DNA of 64,000 bases, taken from Streptomyces flaveolus. Its GTDB lineage: Bacteria; Actinomycetota; Actinomycetes; Streptomycetales; Streptomycetaceae. The position numbers and the translations under genes are program-made. Position 1 is the first letter of the stretch; each line of letters begins with the position of its first letter. Of this stretch, positions 37,588 through 45,920 are shown piece after piece. Below the pieces are notes generated by a model. The model had not been told where the DNA came from. It made no database searches and saw only the letters and a list, made by a program, of their open reading frames with translations. The DNA lies in the NCBI RefSeq assembly GCF_000716535.1, contig NZ_JNWV01000010.1:231759-295758 (forward strand), given 5' to 3'.

Positions 37588-39987
37588 TCAGTCCTCGTGG
37601 CCCAGTTGGAGATCGCGTTCCGTCCGGCCACCCCCCGCGACCTGCAACACCGTGGCGACCGGCGGGTAACCTGCGGCGATGACCGTGTACTCGCCGGAGG
37701 AGAGATCGACGAACCGGAACGTTCCGTCGGCTCCGGTGGTGAGGGTGTCGACGACGTTGCCGGCGGCGTCGAGCAGGGTCACGCGCGCGTCCTCCACGGG
37801 CCGTCCGCCGCTCGCCCGGACGGTGCCCCTCAGCACGGCGCCGCCGGCGAGTTCGACGTCCTGGCGGGTCTCCCGGGAGGCCTGCACGGTGACCGGGAGC
37901 GCGGCGGGCCGGAAGGCGGGGGCGCTGGCGGCGAGGGTGTACTCGCCCGCGACCAGTTCGGTGATGACGTAGCCGCCCTCGCGCCCGCTGCGGGTGCTCG
38001 CGACGACCTCGCCGTGCACGTTGGTGAGCGTGACGGTGGCGTCGCGGACGGGACTGCCGTCGGCGGTGAGCACGCTGCCGGCGAGGCGGCCGGCGCCGCC
38101 GAGGACCACGTCGAGTTCGACGGGGCGTTCGCCGACGGTGACGGAGACGGCCTGCGGCTGGTGCCCGCCGGCGGCGGCGATCAGCACGTACGACCCGGAG
38201 CCGGGCGTGCTGAGCGCGTACCGCCCGTCGTCGCCGCTGGCGCCCCGGCCGATCTGCTGTCCGGCGACGTCGATGAGGGTGAGGGCCGCGCGGGGCACCA
38301 CGGTGCCGTCGGGGTGCTGCACGGTGCCGCAGACGGGGACCCCGGCGGCGTACGGGGCCCGGGCCCCGGGGATCGAGGCGGTCACGGTCTGCGGCTCCGT
38401 TTCGGCGGTGTTGTGGGACACCAGTGGTTTCTCCTTGAGGAAGAAGGCGATGAGCAGGCCGAGGGCGAGCACCGGTACCAGGTAGAGGAAGATCCGGGGC
38501 ATCGCGTCGGCGTAGGCGCGGATGTAGGCGTCGCGCAGGGCCGGGGGCAGCGCGTGGACGAGCTGCGGGGTGATCGAGTCGGCGGCGGGCAGTCCGGTGC
38601 CCGCGCGCGGGGGCAGTTCCTCGCGCAGCGAGGAGGTGAGCCGGTCGGCGAAGAGGGTGCCGAAGACGGCGGCGCCGACGCTGCCGCCGATCTGCCGGAA
38701 GTAGTTGTTGGCGCTGGTGGCGGTGCCGAGGTCGGCGGGGCGGACGGAGTTCTGCACGGCGAGGACGAGGACGGGCATGACCAGGCCGATCCCGGCGCCG
38801 AGGACGGCCATCCAGACGCTGTAGTGCAGCCGGGGCGTGTCGGTCTCCAGCCGGGACAGCAGCCACATGCCGACGGTGGCGACGGCGCCGCCGAGCACGG
38901 GGTAGATCCGGTAGCGGCCGGTGTGGCTGATGAGCTGTCCGCCGATGATGGAGGCGCCGACGATCCCGGCCATCATGGGCAGCATCAGCAGTCCGGACTC
39001 GGTGGCGCTGGCGCCGTCGACCATCTGCAGGAAGGTCGGCAGATAGCTGGCGGCGCCGAACAGGGCGACGCCGATCACCAGGCCGACCAGGCCGCTGATG
39101 TTGAACACGGAGTCGCGGAACAGCCTGAGCGGGATGAGGGGTTCGGCGGCGAAGCGCTCGGTGACGAGGAAGAGGACGGTGGCGACGAGGGCGCCGGCGC
39201 CGAGGCCGAGGATCTGCCGCGAGCCCCAGGCGTACTCGGTGCCGCCCCAGCTGGTGAGCAGGACCAGGCAGGTGGAGGCGGCGGCGAGCAGCAGCGCGCC
39301 GAGGACGTCGAGCCGGGCGCGCGTGCGCGGTCTGGGGAGTTTGAGGACGACGGCGATGACGGCGAGGGTGACCAGGCCGAAGGGGACGTTGACGTAGAAG
39401 CACCAGCGCCAGGACAGGTGGTCGGTGAAGTAGCCGCCGAGCAGCGGTCCGGCGACGGAGGCGAGACCGAAGACGGCGCCGATCAGGCCCATGTACCGGC
39501 CGCGTTCCCGGGGCGGCACGATGTCCGCGATGATCGCCTGCACACCGATCATGAGCCCGCCGGCGCCGACGCCCTGGACCGCGCGGAAGGCGATCAGCTG
39601 GTCCATGGTCCCGGCCCGGCCGGCGAGGGCGGAGCCGAGGACGAAGACGGCGATGGCGAACTGGAAGACGCTCTTGCGGCCGACCAGGTCGCCGAGTTTG
39701 CCGTAGACCGGCAGGCCGATGGTGGAGGTGAGCAGGTAGGAGGTGATCGCCCAGGACATCTTGTCCAGGCCGTGCAGTTCGCCGACGATCTTCGGCAGCG
39801 CGGTGGCGACGATCATCTGGTCGAGGGCGGCCAGCAGCAGGGCCAGCATCAGCCCGAGGAACACCAACCGCACCCGGCGGGGCCCGAGTCCGGCGGGCGG
39901 CGCGGGAGGCGGCGGTGCGGTCGCGGTCTCCTCGCCGGCGGCCGGCGCCACGACCGGCTCCCGCTTCACCAGTGTCGTCCCGCCCAC
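37588..39987 (-). CDS. DHA2-type MFS drug transporter fused to three carboxypeptidase-regulatory-like domains
   Basis: 799-aa fusion. Residues ~25-525 are a 14-helix EmrB/QacA-type proton antiporter (motif [14 protein letters not shown], motif C region [34 protein letters not shown]). After helix 14 ([18 protein letters not shown]) follow about 265 residues holding three tandem beta-sandwich repeats of the CarboxypepD_reg type, each with V.G.V...DG.PV.DA.VTL and GGYVI.EL..GEYTL..SA patterns (~545-625, 625-705, 705-790). By topology the tail is probably cytoplasmic, though this is not certain. Start is GTG 39987 with GGGGAG 6 nt upstream. Confidence 0.85.
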   Translation of the reverse strand: MGGTTLVKREPVVAPAAGEETATAPPPPAPPAGLGPRRVRLVFLGLMLALLLAALDQMIVATALPKIVGELHGLDKMSWAITSYLLTSTIGLPVYGKLGDLVGRKSVFQFAIAVFVLGSALAGRAGTMDQLIAFRAVQGVGAGGLMIGVQAIIADIVPPRERGRYMGLIGAVFGLASVAGPLLGGYFTDHLSWRWCFYVNVPFGLVTLAVIAVVLKLPRPRTRARLDVLGALLLAAASTCLVLLTSWGGTEYAWGSRQILGLGAGALVATVLFLVTERFAAEPLIPLRLFRDSVFNISGLVGLVIGVALFGAASYLPTFLQMVDGASATESGLLMLPMMAGIVGASIIGGQLISHTGRYRIYPVLGGAVATVGMWLLSRLETDTPRLHYSVWMAVLGAGIGLVMPVLVLAVQNSVRPADLGTATSANNYFRQIGGSVGAAVFGTLFADRLTSSLREELPPRAGTGLPAADSITPQLVHALPPALRDAYIRAYADAMPRIFLYLVPVLALGLLIAFFLKEKPLVSHNTAETEPQTVTASIPGARAPYAAGVPVCGTVQHPDGTVVPRAALTLIDVAGQQIGRGASGDDGRYALSTPGSGSYVLIAAAGGHQPQAVSVTVGERPVELDVVLGGAGRLAGSVLTADGSPVRDATVTLTNVHGEVVASTRSGREGGYVITELVAGEYTLAASAPAFRPAALPVTVQASRETRQDVELAGGAVLRGTVRASGGRPVEDARVTLLDAAGNVVDTLTTGADGTFRFVDLSSGEYTVIAAGYPPVATVLQVAGGGRTERDLQLGHED

Positions 39988-40095
39988 GTACCGCTCCCCT
40001 CGTCACACCCGTTCACATTTCCCGCGTAAGGCGACAACTGCGAACATCTGCGGCGAGTTACGGCACGATCCGGTACGGCCCGGAGATGCACTCGA

Positions 40096-40138
40096 ACCGG
40101 TGAAGGGGTCGGCCGGCGGTCAATCCCCCTTCACCGGT
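40096..40138 (-). terminator. Strong stem-loop after the SRPBCC gene
   Basis: Perfect 13-bp arms ACCGGTGAAGGGG / CCCCTTCACCGGT (40096-40108, 40126-40138), 17-nt loop, 11 nt downstream of the SRPBCC stop at 40150. Confidence 0.65.
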
Positions 40139-40149
40139 GGGCGCTTGGG

Positions 40150-40593
40150 CTACTTCTCGACCTCGGTGGCGAGCCGGGCGAGCACGGCGTCGTAGATCCG
40201 GCCGAGGCCCTTGGGTGCGAAGGTCCGCTCGAAGAAGCCGCCGATGCCGCCGGCACCCTGCCAGGTGGTGGTGACGACCACGCGGGAGCTGCCCTCACCG
40301 GCGGGGGTGACGCGCCAGGTGGTGACCATGGAGGAGTTGCGGTCCTTCTCGACCAGCTCGCCGTCGGTGGGCTCGCTGACCTCCAGCAGGCAGTCGCGCA
40401 CCCGCTTGCTGGTGGCCTGGAGCTTCCAGTGGACGAGGGTGCCCTCGCCGTCGCCGCCCTCGCGCACCTCGTACTCGCTGAACTGCTCGGGCAGCAGCTT
40501 CTGCCGCGTGCCGCGGTAGTCGGCGAGGGCGTCGAACACCTTCTCCGCGTCCGCCGCGACGACCCGCTCCGTAGTGGCCTCGACCTGCGCCAT
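40150..40593 (-). CDS. SRPBCC family protein
   Basis: 147-aa START/SRPBCC-fold protein: VEATTERVVAADAEKVFDAL at the start, LADYRGTRQKLLPEQFSEYE, strands VHWKLQATSKRVRDCLLEVS and SRVVVTTTWQGAGGIGGFFE, and the long C-terminal helix GLGRIYDAVLARLATEVE. It binds a hydrophobic ligand by family; the ligand is unknown. Start ATG 40593 with GGAGG 6 nt upstream. Divergent from the SOS-boxed radical SAM gene (133 nt between starts). Confidence 0.82.
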   Translation of the reverse strand: MAQVEATTERVVAADAEKVFDALADYRGTRQKLLPEQFSEYEVREGGDGEGTLVHWKLQATSKRVRDCLLEVSEPTDGELVEKDRNSSMVTTWRVTPAGEGSSRVVVTTTWQGAGGIGGFFERTFAPKGLGRIYDAVLARLATEVEK

Positions 40594-40682
40594 TGCGTTC
40601 CTCCACGACCTGGTTCCTCGGGGTTGGGGCAAGCCAACCACCCCGGCGCCCGGCCGCCCAAATCGAGTTCGCACGATCATGG

Positions 40683-40694
40683 GAACATGTGTTC
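40683..40694 (+). promoter_or_regulatory. LexA (SOS) box
   Basis: GAACATGTGTTC, a perfect palindrome of the actinobacterial SOS form GAAC-N4-GTTC, directly followed by a -10-like TATTCT (40695-40700) and 33 nt before the radical SAM start. A repressor here would block the promoter. Confidence 0.65.
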
Positions 40695-40726
40695 TATTCT
40701 GTGGGCAGTGCGAGCGAGGAGGCGTC

Positions 40727-41770
40727 ATGCGCTGGGAGAACCTCACAGACGAGAGCGAACACGGCCGGGCCGCCGACGCCGTGCTGTTCGGCGCGGACGC
40801 CGTCACCACCCGGACCTTCGACACGCCCGAGTTCCAGGGCATCACCTTCCACGAAGTCCGGGCGCGCTCGGTGCTGAACCGGGTGCCCGGCGCCTCCCGC
40901 ATGCCGTTCGAATGGACGGTCAACCCCTACCGGGGCTGCTCGCACGCGTGCGTCTACTGTTTCGCCCGCAAGACGCACAGCTACCTGGACCTGGACACCG
41001 GCATCGGCTTCGACACCCAGATCGTGGTCAAGGTGAACGCCCCCGAGGTGCTGCGCCGCCAGCTCGGCTCCCGCCGCTGGCAGGGCGACCACGTGGCGAT
41101 GGGCACCAACGTCGACTGCTACCAGCGCGCCGAGGGCCGCTACCGGCTGATGCCGGGCATCATCTCCGCGCTCACCGATCACGCGAACCCGTTCTCGATC
41201 CTCACCAAGGGCACCCTGATCCTGCGCGACCTGGACCTGCTGGTGCGCGCCGCGGAGGTGACGGACGTGGGCGTCTCGGTCTCCGTCGGCTTCCTGGACG
41301 CCGGGCTGTGGCGCACGGTGGAGCCGGGCACGCCCGCGCCCGAGCGCCGGCTGGACGTGGTCCGCACCTTCGGGGAGCACGGGATCGGCTGCGGAGTGCT
41401 GATGGCGCCGGTGATCCCGTTCCTGAGCGACGACCCGGCCCAACTGCGGGCCACGGTACGGGCCATCGCGGCGGCCGGGGCCACCTCCGTCACACCCCTG
41501 GTGCTGCATCTGCGCCCCGGCGCCCGGGAGTGGTTCATGGCCTGGCTCGGGCAGCACCATCCGCACCTGGTGCGGCGGTACGAGCGGCTGTACGCGGAGG
41601 GCGCCTACGCGCCCAAGTGGTACCAGCGCCGGATCACCCGGCAGGTGCACGAGCTGGCGCAGGAGTACGGCATCGGGCCCGCGCGCGCGGGCCTGGCCCG
41701 CCGGATCCGCCCGGCCGAGCCGGCACCGGCCCCCACCGAGCCGGAACCGGTCCAGCTCAGCCTCATGTGA
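40727..41770 (+). CDS. Rv2578c-type radical SAM protein
   Basis: 347-aa radical SAM enzyme of the SplB/Rv2578c-like group. The iron-sulfur motif is NPYRGCSHACVYCFAR with CxxxCxxC at Cys71/75/78. Also seen: FDTQIVVKVNAPEVLRRQL, VAMGTNVDCYQRAE, ILTKGTLILRDLDLL and PLVLHLRPGAREWFMAWL; the C-terminus is Pro/Glu-rich. The reaction is unknown; relation to the spore-photoproduct-lyase side of the superfamily suggests nucleic-acid repair. Start ATG 40727 with GAGGAGG 4 nt upstream. The LexA box just upstream predicts DNA-damage induction. Confidence 0.85.
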   Translation: MRWENLTDESEHGRAADAVLFGADAVTTRTFDTPEFQGITFHEVRARSVLNRVPGASRMPFEWTVNPYRGCSHACVYCFARKTHSYLDLDTGIGFDTQIVVKVNAPEVLRRQLGSRRWQGDHVAMGTNVDCYQRAEGRYRLMPGIISALTDHANPFSILTKGTLILRDLDLLVRAAEVTDVGVSVSVGFLDAGLWRTVEPGTPAPERRLDVVRTFGEHGIGCGVLMAPVIPFLSDDPAQLRATVRAIAAAGATSVTPLVLHLRPGAREWFMAWLGQHHPHLVRRYERLYAEGAYAPKWYQRRITRQVHELAQEYGIGPARAGLARRIRPAEPAPAPTEPEPVQLSLM

Positions 41771-41868
41771 GGACGCCCAGGGTCGTTCGAGGGCATCCCA
41801 CGGCCCAATCGGGTCACGTATCACCGCAACGCGTTCTTCAGGGCCCCGACTCCGGGACGATCCGGCGA

Positions 41869-41889
41869 GAACCGTGAGCCTCGCGGTTC
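41869..41889. promoter_or_regulatory. Inverted repeat upstream of the S33 peptidase
   Basis: GAACCG / CGGTTC arms (41869-41874, 41884-41889), 9-nt centre, 30 nt before the start codon; a possible operator or leader hairpin. Confidence 0.35.
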
Positions 41890-41919
41890 GCCGAAGACCT
41901 CCGTCCCGGGAGGACCCGT

Positions 41920-43479
41920 ATGAGAACACGCGCAGCCCTGCTGTGCGCCGCCGCGGCCGCCACCGTGCTGGCGGGCGCGGTCACGGCCGCACCCGCGCAG
42001 GCCGCCCGGCCGGCGCAGCTCAACTGGAAGAAGTGCGGCATCACCGACTACCCCAGGCTCCAGTGCGCGTCCCTGACCGTGCCGCTGAACCACGCCGACC
42101 CGTCGGGGCGGCGGATCACCATCGCGCTGTCCCGCGTCCCGCACACCGCGCGGGCCTCGCAGGGCCCGCTGCTGGTCAACCCCGGCGGCCCCGGCGGCAG
42201 CGGTCTGTCGCTCGCCGGGTTCGTCGCCTCGTCGCTGCCGAAGAGCGTGGCGGCCCGGTACGACGTCATCGGCTTCGACCCGCGCGGGGTCGGCCGCAGC
42301 CGGCCGGCCCTGAACTGCGTGCCCGGCCACTTCAAGCCGGTGCGCCCCGACTCCGTACCGGCCACGCCCGCGCTGGAGCGGGCCAGTCTCGACCGCGCCA
42401 GGTCCTTCGCCGCGGCCTGCGGCCGGAAGTACGGCGACCTGCTGCCCTATCTGGACACCGTCAGCGCGGCCCGGGACCTGGAAGCCGTCCGCCGGGCCCT
42501 CGGCGCCCGGAAGATCAGCTACTTCGGGTACTCCTACGGCACCTACCTGGGCGCGGTCTACGCGAAGCTGTATCCCGGGCGGGTGCACCGCCTGGTACTG
42601 GACTCGATCGTCGACCCGAAGGGCGTCTGGTACGAGGACAACCTCGGCCAGGACTACGCCTTCGACGACCGCCACCGGGCGCTGATGGCCTGGATCGCCA
42701 AGAATGACGCAAGCTACAAGCTGGGCAAGGACCCCGAGAAGATCGCGGCCCGCTGGTACGCGATGCGGGCGGCCCTGGCGAAGAAGCCGGCCGGGGGCCG
42801 GGTCGGCGCCGCCGAGCTGGAGGACACCTTCACGCCGGGCGCCTACTACGACGGCTACTGGCCCTCCCTCGCCGAGGCGTTCGCGGCCTGGGTCCACCAC
42901 AAAAACACCGGGCCGCTGGTGGAGGCGTACCGGAACTTCGGTGCCGTGGACGCCGCGGGAGACAACGGCTACAGCGTCTACGCGGCGGTGCAGTGCCGGG
43001 ACGCGGCCTGGCCGCGCGACTGGAACCGGTGGCGCTCGGACGCCTGGGGCGTGTACGCGAAGGCGCCGGTGATGGCCTGGAGCAACGCCTGGTACAACGC
43101 GCCGTGCGCGTTCTGGCCGACGGCGCCGCTGCGGCCGGTGGACATCACCAACGGCACGCTGCCACCGGCGCTGCTCTTCCAGGCGACCGACGACGCGGCG
43201 ACCCCCTACTCCGGCGGCGCCACGGCCCACCGGCTGCTGGCCCGCTCCAGCCTGGTGGTCGAGGAGGGCGGCGGCAACCACGGCGTCACGCTGAGCGGCA
43301 ACGCATGCCTGGACAAGCACCTGGCCGCCTACCTGGGAGACGGCAGGGTGCCGCGCGGCCGCGGGGCGGTGGACGCGGTCTGCCCGAAGTCCCCCGGCCC
43401 CAAGCCGCTGAAGGCGAAGTCGGCGTCGACGACGTCCCGCGGCTCGACCCTGCACGGCCTGCTGGCCTTCCGGCGGTAG
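41920..43479 (+). CDS. Secreted alpha/beta-hydrolase, S33 tripeptidyl aminopeptidase-like
   Basis: 519-aa exported peptidase of the Streptomyces Tap/SlpD-SlpE type. Signal peptide MRTRAALLCAAAAATVLAGA ending APAQA (~27-28). Catalytic parts: oxyanion NPGGPGGSG (~88-96), nucleophile YFGYSYGTYLGAVY (~Ser206), Asp in LLFQATDDAATPYSGG and His in EEGGGNHGVTLSG; a C-terminal TAP-like domain with paired Cys. It removes N-terminal tripeptides from extracellular peptides. Start ATG 41920 with GGGAGG 7 nt upstream. The final codons (LLAFRR) form the first copy of the 60-bp repeat that follows. Confidence 0.88.
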   Translation: MRTRAALLCAAAAATVLAGAVTAAPAQAARPAQLNWKKCGITDYPRLQCASLTVPLNHADPSGRRITIALSRVPHTARASQGPLLVNPGGPGGSGLSLAGFVASSLPKSVAARYDVIGFDPRGVGRSRPALNCVPGHFKPVRPDSVPATPALERASLDRARSFAAACGRKYGDLLPYLDTVSAARDLEAVRRALGARKISYFGYSYGTYLGAVYAKLYPGRVHRLVLDSIVDPKGVWYEDNLGQDYAFDDRHRALMAWIAKNDASYKLGKDPEKIAARWYAMRAALAKKPAGGRVGAAELEDTFTPGAYYDGYWPSLAEAFAAWVHHKNTGPLVEAYRNFGAVDAAGDNGYSVYAAVQCRDAAWPRDWNRWRSDAWGVYAKAPVMAWSNAWYNAPCAFWPTAPLRPVDITNGTLPPALLFQATDDAATPYSGGATAHRLLARSSLVVEEGGGNHGVTLSGNACLDKHLAAYLGDGRVPRGRGAVDAVCPKSPGPKPLKAKSASTTSRGSTLHGLLAFRR

Positions 43480-43935
43480 ACGACGAGCCAGGCGCGGGGC
43501 CCGCGCGCGCCCCGTCGGAAGCTGACCCTCCACCGGCAGACCGACGAGCCCGGTGCGGGGCACCGGGCGCGCCGCGTGGAGGCTGCCCTTCCGCCGACAG
43601 AACCAGACGCCGAGCAACACGCGCGGCCCCTCGGAGGCTGACCTTCCACCGGCAGACGACGAACCAGACTCCGGGCAACGCGCGCGACCCGTCGGCGGCC
43701 CCGCTTCCGCCGGTTCGCCACGCACCCGCGCCCGCCACCCGACACAGCTGAAGGTTCGGCTGCGACCGGCAGGCGCCACGCCAGGCACTCGGCACCACAC
43801 CCAGCCCGCCACAGCTCAACCTCCGCCGGTGGGCGAGGCCCCCGCACCCGGCACAGCCTCGGCCTCCACCTGCGGGCAAGGCCCCCACACCCGGCCCGTC
43901 ACCCAACCCGACACAGCCTCGGCCTCCGCCGGAGG
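43466..43935. repeat. Degenerate ~60-bp direct repeats after the S33 gene
   Basis: Copies marked by CTTCCRCCGGCAGA-like segments begin near 43466 (inside the peptidase gene end), 43526, 43587, 43642 and 43702, each followed by GACGA(A/G)CCAG and a GGGC...CGCGCGC stretch. A second family, ACAGCCTCGGCCTCC, begins at 43853 and 43913 (60 bp apart), with a shorter relative at 43811. The region 43480-44000 (521 nt) holds no credible gene; open frames across it have no ribosome site and translate to 20-residue repeats. Confidence 0.7.
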
Positions 43936-44000
43936 GTGGCGTGCTCGTGCCCGGCAACGGGCCTGGTCCGTCGGGGGCGTTGTCAGTGGGGTGGTCCATC

Positions 44001-44429
44001 ATGGGGGGCATGAGCGAACCGACTCGGGCCGGTGGTGGACCGACCCGTATCCCCGCCCCGGCCGGGGTGTTCCCCGCCGCCCAGTACAGCCATGTGGTGA
44101 CCGCGACCGGCCGTCTCGTCGCGGTCTCCGGCCAGCTTCCCCTCGACAAGGACGGCGAGTTGGTCGGGGCGGGCGACCCGGCGGCCCAGGCCCGGCAGGT
44201 GTTCGCGAACCTGCGGCGCTGCCTGGCCGCGGCGGGGGCCGGTTTCGGGGACGTGGTGAAGCTGACGTACTTCGTCACGGACATGGCCCACATGCCGGCG
44301 ATCCGCGCGGCCCGCGCCGCCCACATACCCGACGACCGCCTGCCCGCCTCCTCGGCGGTCCAGGTGGCCGGGCTGGTGGCGCCGGAGTTCCTGCTGGAGG
44401 TCGAGGCTCTCGCGGTGGTGGCCCCGTGA
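44001..44429 (+). CDS. RidA family protein
   Basis: 142-aa RidA/YjgF/TdcF-family protein. Core: YSHVVTATGRLVAVSGQLPL (~29-48), ARQVFANLRRCLAAAGAGFG (~65-84), VVKLTYFVTDM, and the signature-like RLPASSAVQVAGLVAPEFLL. The catalytic Arg expected near 105 in canonical RidA falls in this R-x-PASSAV segment. Family role: deaminates reactive enamine/imine intermediates. Start either ATG 44001 or ATG 44010 (MSEP); the second follows a G-run closely. GTGA overlap with the following GNAT gene indicates an operon. Confidence 0.82.
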   Translation: MGGMSEPTRAGGGPTRIPAPAGVFPAAQYSHVVTATGRLVAVSGQLPLDKDGELVGAGDPAAQARQVFANLRRCLAAAGAGFGDVVKLTYFVTDMAHMPAIRAARAAHIPDDRLPASSAVQVAGLVAPEFLLEVEALAVVAP

Positions 44430-44944
44430 GTTCGCCGACGGTCCGGGAGATGACCCTCGCCGACTGCGAGCGCGTCTCCGAGATACGGATCCGCGGCTGG
44501 CAGCACGCCTACCGGGGGCTCATGCCCCAGCCGTACCTCGACGGGCTCTGCGTCACCGCGGACGCCGAACGGCGACGGACCTGGTTCGCCGAAGGGAACG
44601 GCTCCGTGGTGAACCTGGTCGCCGAGCGGGACGGCGCGGTGGTCGGATGGGCGGCGCACGGGCCGTACCGCGACGGCGAGAGGCGCACCGGCGACGCCGA
44701 GCTGTACGCGATCTACGTCGACCCGGCCCGGCTCGGCGGCGGGATCGGGCGGGCGTTGCTGGCCGCGTCGGCCGAGCGGTGCCGGGCGTTTCCCCGCATG
44801 CTCCTGTGGGTCCTGAAGGAGAACGCGCCCGCCCGCCGCTTCTACGAGCGCGCCGGGTTCCGCCCGGACGGGGCCGAGGAGCCCTTCGAGGTGGACGGCG
44901 TGCCGGTGCCCGAGGTGCGGTACGTGAAGACGCTGGGCGGCTGA
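44426..44944 (+). CDS. GNAT family N-acetyltransferase
   Basis: 172-aa GNAT: REMTLADCERVSEIRIRGWQ at the start, NLVAERDGAVVGWAAHGPYR (~65-84), ELYAIYVDPARLGGGIGRAL (~95-114; the acetyl-CoA pyrophosphate loop R-x-G-G-G-I-G-R-A) and WVLKENAPARRFYERAGFRP (~131-150). Substrate unknown. Start GTG 44426 overlaps the RidA stop, so the two are coupled. Converges on the HEAT-repeat gene with 7 nt between stops. Confidence 0.85.
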   Translation: MSSPTVREMTLADCERVSEIRIRGWQHAYRGLMPQPYLDGLCVTADAERRRTWFAEGNGSVVNLVAERDGAVVGWAAHGPYRDGERRTGDAELYAIYVDPARLGGGIGRALLAASAERCRAFPRMLLWVLKENAPARRFYERAGFRPDGAEEPFEVDGVPVPEVRYVKTLGG

Positions 44945-44951
44945 CCGGGCG

Positions 44952-45533
44952 TCAGCTCGGCTGCTGCTCCGGTATCCGCGCCAGCGCGTGCACCGCTGCC
45001 TCGGCGAGCGCGGGATGCGCGAGGGCCTCGGTGAGGACCTGCCGGGCGCGGGCGTCGCCGAGCGCGCCCAGGCCTTCCACACAGGCGAGGGCCACCCGCC
45101 GGTAGGGGTCGTGCGGGCGCAGCCGTCGCTCCAGCGTGGTGATCAGCGCGGGCACGGACTCCGGGGCGCGCAGGGCCACCAGGAGCCGCACCGGGTGCAG
45201 GGCGTAGGCGACGCGGAGTTCGTTGGTGGCGAGGGCGGCGGCGGCCCGGGCCGTGCGCGGGTCGCCGAGCCGGGCGAGGGCGTGCGCGGCGGAGGCGCAG
45301 CGCGGCGGGTCGCGGTGGTTGAGCAGCAGCACCAGGGACTCGAAGGCCCGCCGGTCGCCCGCCCGGCCGAGGCGGAACGCGGCCAGCTCCCTGGCCCAGA
45401 GCGGCTGTCCGGGCGCGGTGAGCACCTCCGCCAGTTCGTCGTGGTCCCCGGTGGCCAGCAGGTGCTGGAACGCGGCCGAGCCGCCCGACTCCTGCCGTAA
45501 GCGCTCCGTGAGTGATCGCAACTCTTCGTCCAC
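44952..45533 (-). CDS. HEAT-repeat protein with a TTA codon
   Basis: 193-aa all-helical protein with about five HEAT-like repeats (ELAAFRLGRAGDRRAFESLV, SAAHALARLGDPRTARAAAA, RVALACVEGLGALGDARARQ). A binding scaffold; partner unknown. Codon 12 is TTA (complement of 45498-45500), the rare leucine codon read by the bldA tRNA in Streptomyces, and the only in-frame TTA I noticed in the window. Start GTG 45533; a -10-like TACGCT lies 7 nt upstream, so probably leaderless. Confidence 0.75.
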   Translation of the reverse strand: MDEELRSLTERLRQESGGSAAFQHLLATGDHDELAEVLTAPGQPLWARELAAFRLGRAGDRRAFESLVLLLNHRDPPRCASAAHALARLGDPRTARAAAALATNELRVAYALHPVRLLVALRAPESVPALITTLERRLRPHDPYRRVALACVEGLGALGDARARQVLTEALAHPALAEAAVHALARIPEQQPS

Positions 45534-45920
45534 GAGGTCCAGCGTAGGCGGGTCGCGGCGGCCGAGGGAGGTACATCACAAAGTCGGTTGGCCATCGGGG
45601 ACTAGCGCGCTCGTTACCCGCCGGTTAAGCTCATACGAGCGAGTAACCCTCTCGCATTTCCGCTGGCGACGGTTTGGTGACGCGGCCGTCGCGAGCGAGC
45701 AGGTCGGTTCGGTACGCCGTGTGTACCGCAGTACGACCCGGCTTCGGGACAGAGCCGGTCGGAAGTTCCGCCGCTCCCGGGCGTGTGCACGCCCGTGGCA
45801 CCGGCACCCCGGGCGTGTGCGCTCGCAGCCCGGCAACACCCGCACCCTCTCGCCCCGTGGTGCGCCCTCCGGCGCCCCCGGCGCGCTCCTCGTCGTCACC
45901 CTCATTCCTGGAGTCCCGCG
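45534..45920. promoter_or_regulatory. Divergent control region with operator-like palindromes (HEAT gene / hydroxybutyryl-CoA dehydrogenase)
   Basis: 387 nt without a gene. For the HEAT gene: minus-strand TACGCT at 45541-45546, 7 nt before its GTG. For the dehydrogenase: a near-perfect palindrome TTACCCGCCGGTTAA (45614-45628, 12 of 15 positions symmetrical) inside a larger 7-bp inverted repeat CGCTCGT / ACGAGCG (45608-45614, 45635-45641). These look like sites for a TetR-type fatty-acyl-CoA regulator. About 280 nt of leader then follow before ATG 45921. Confidence 0.5.
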
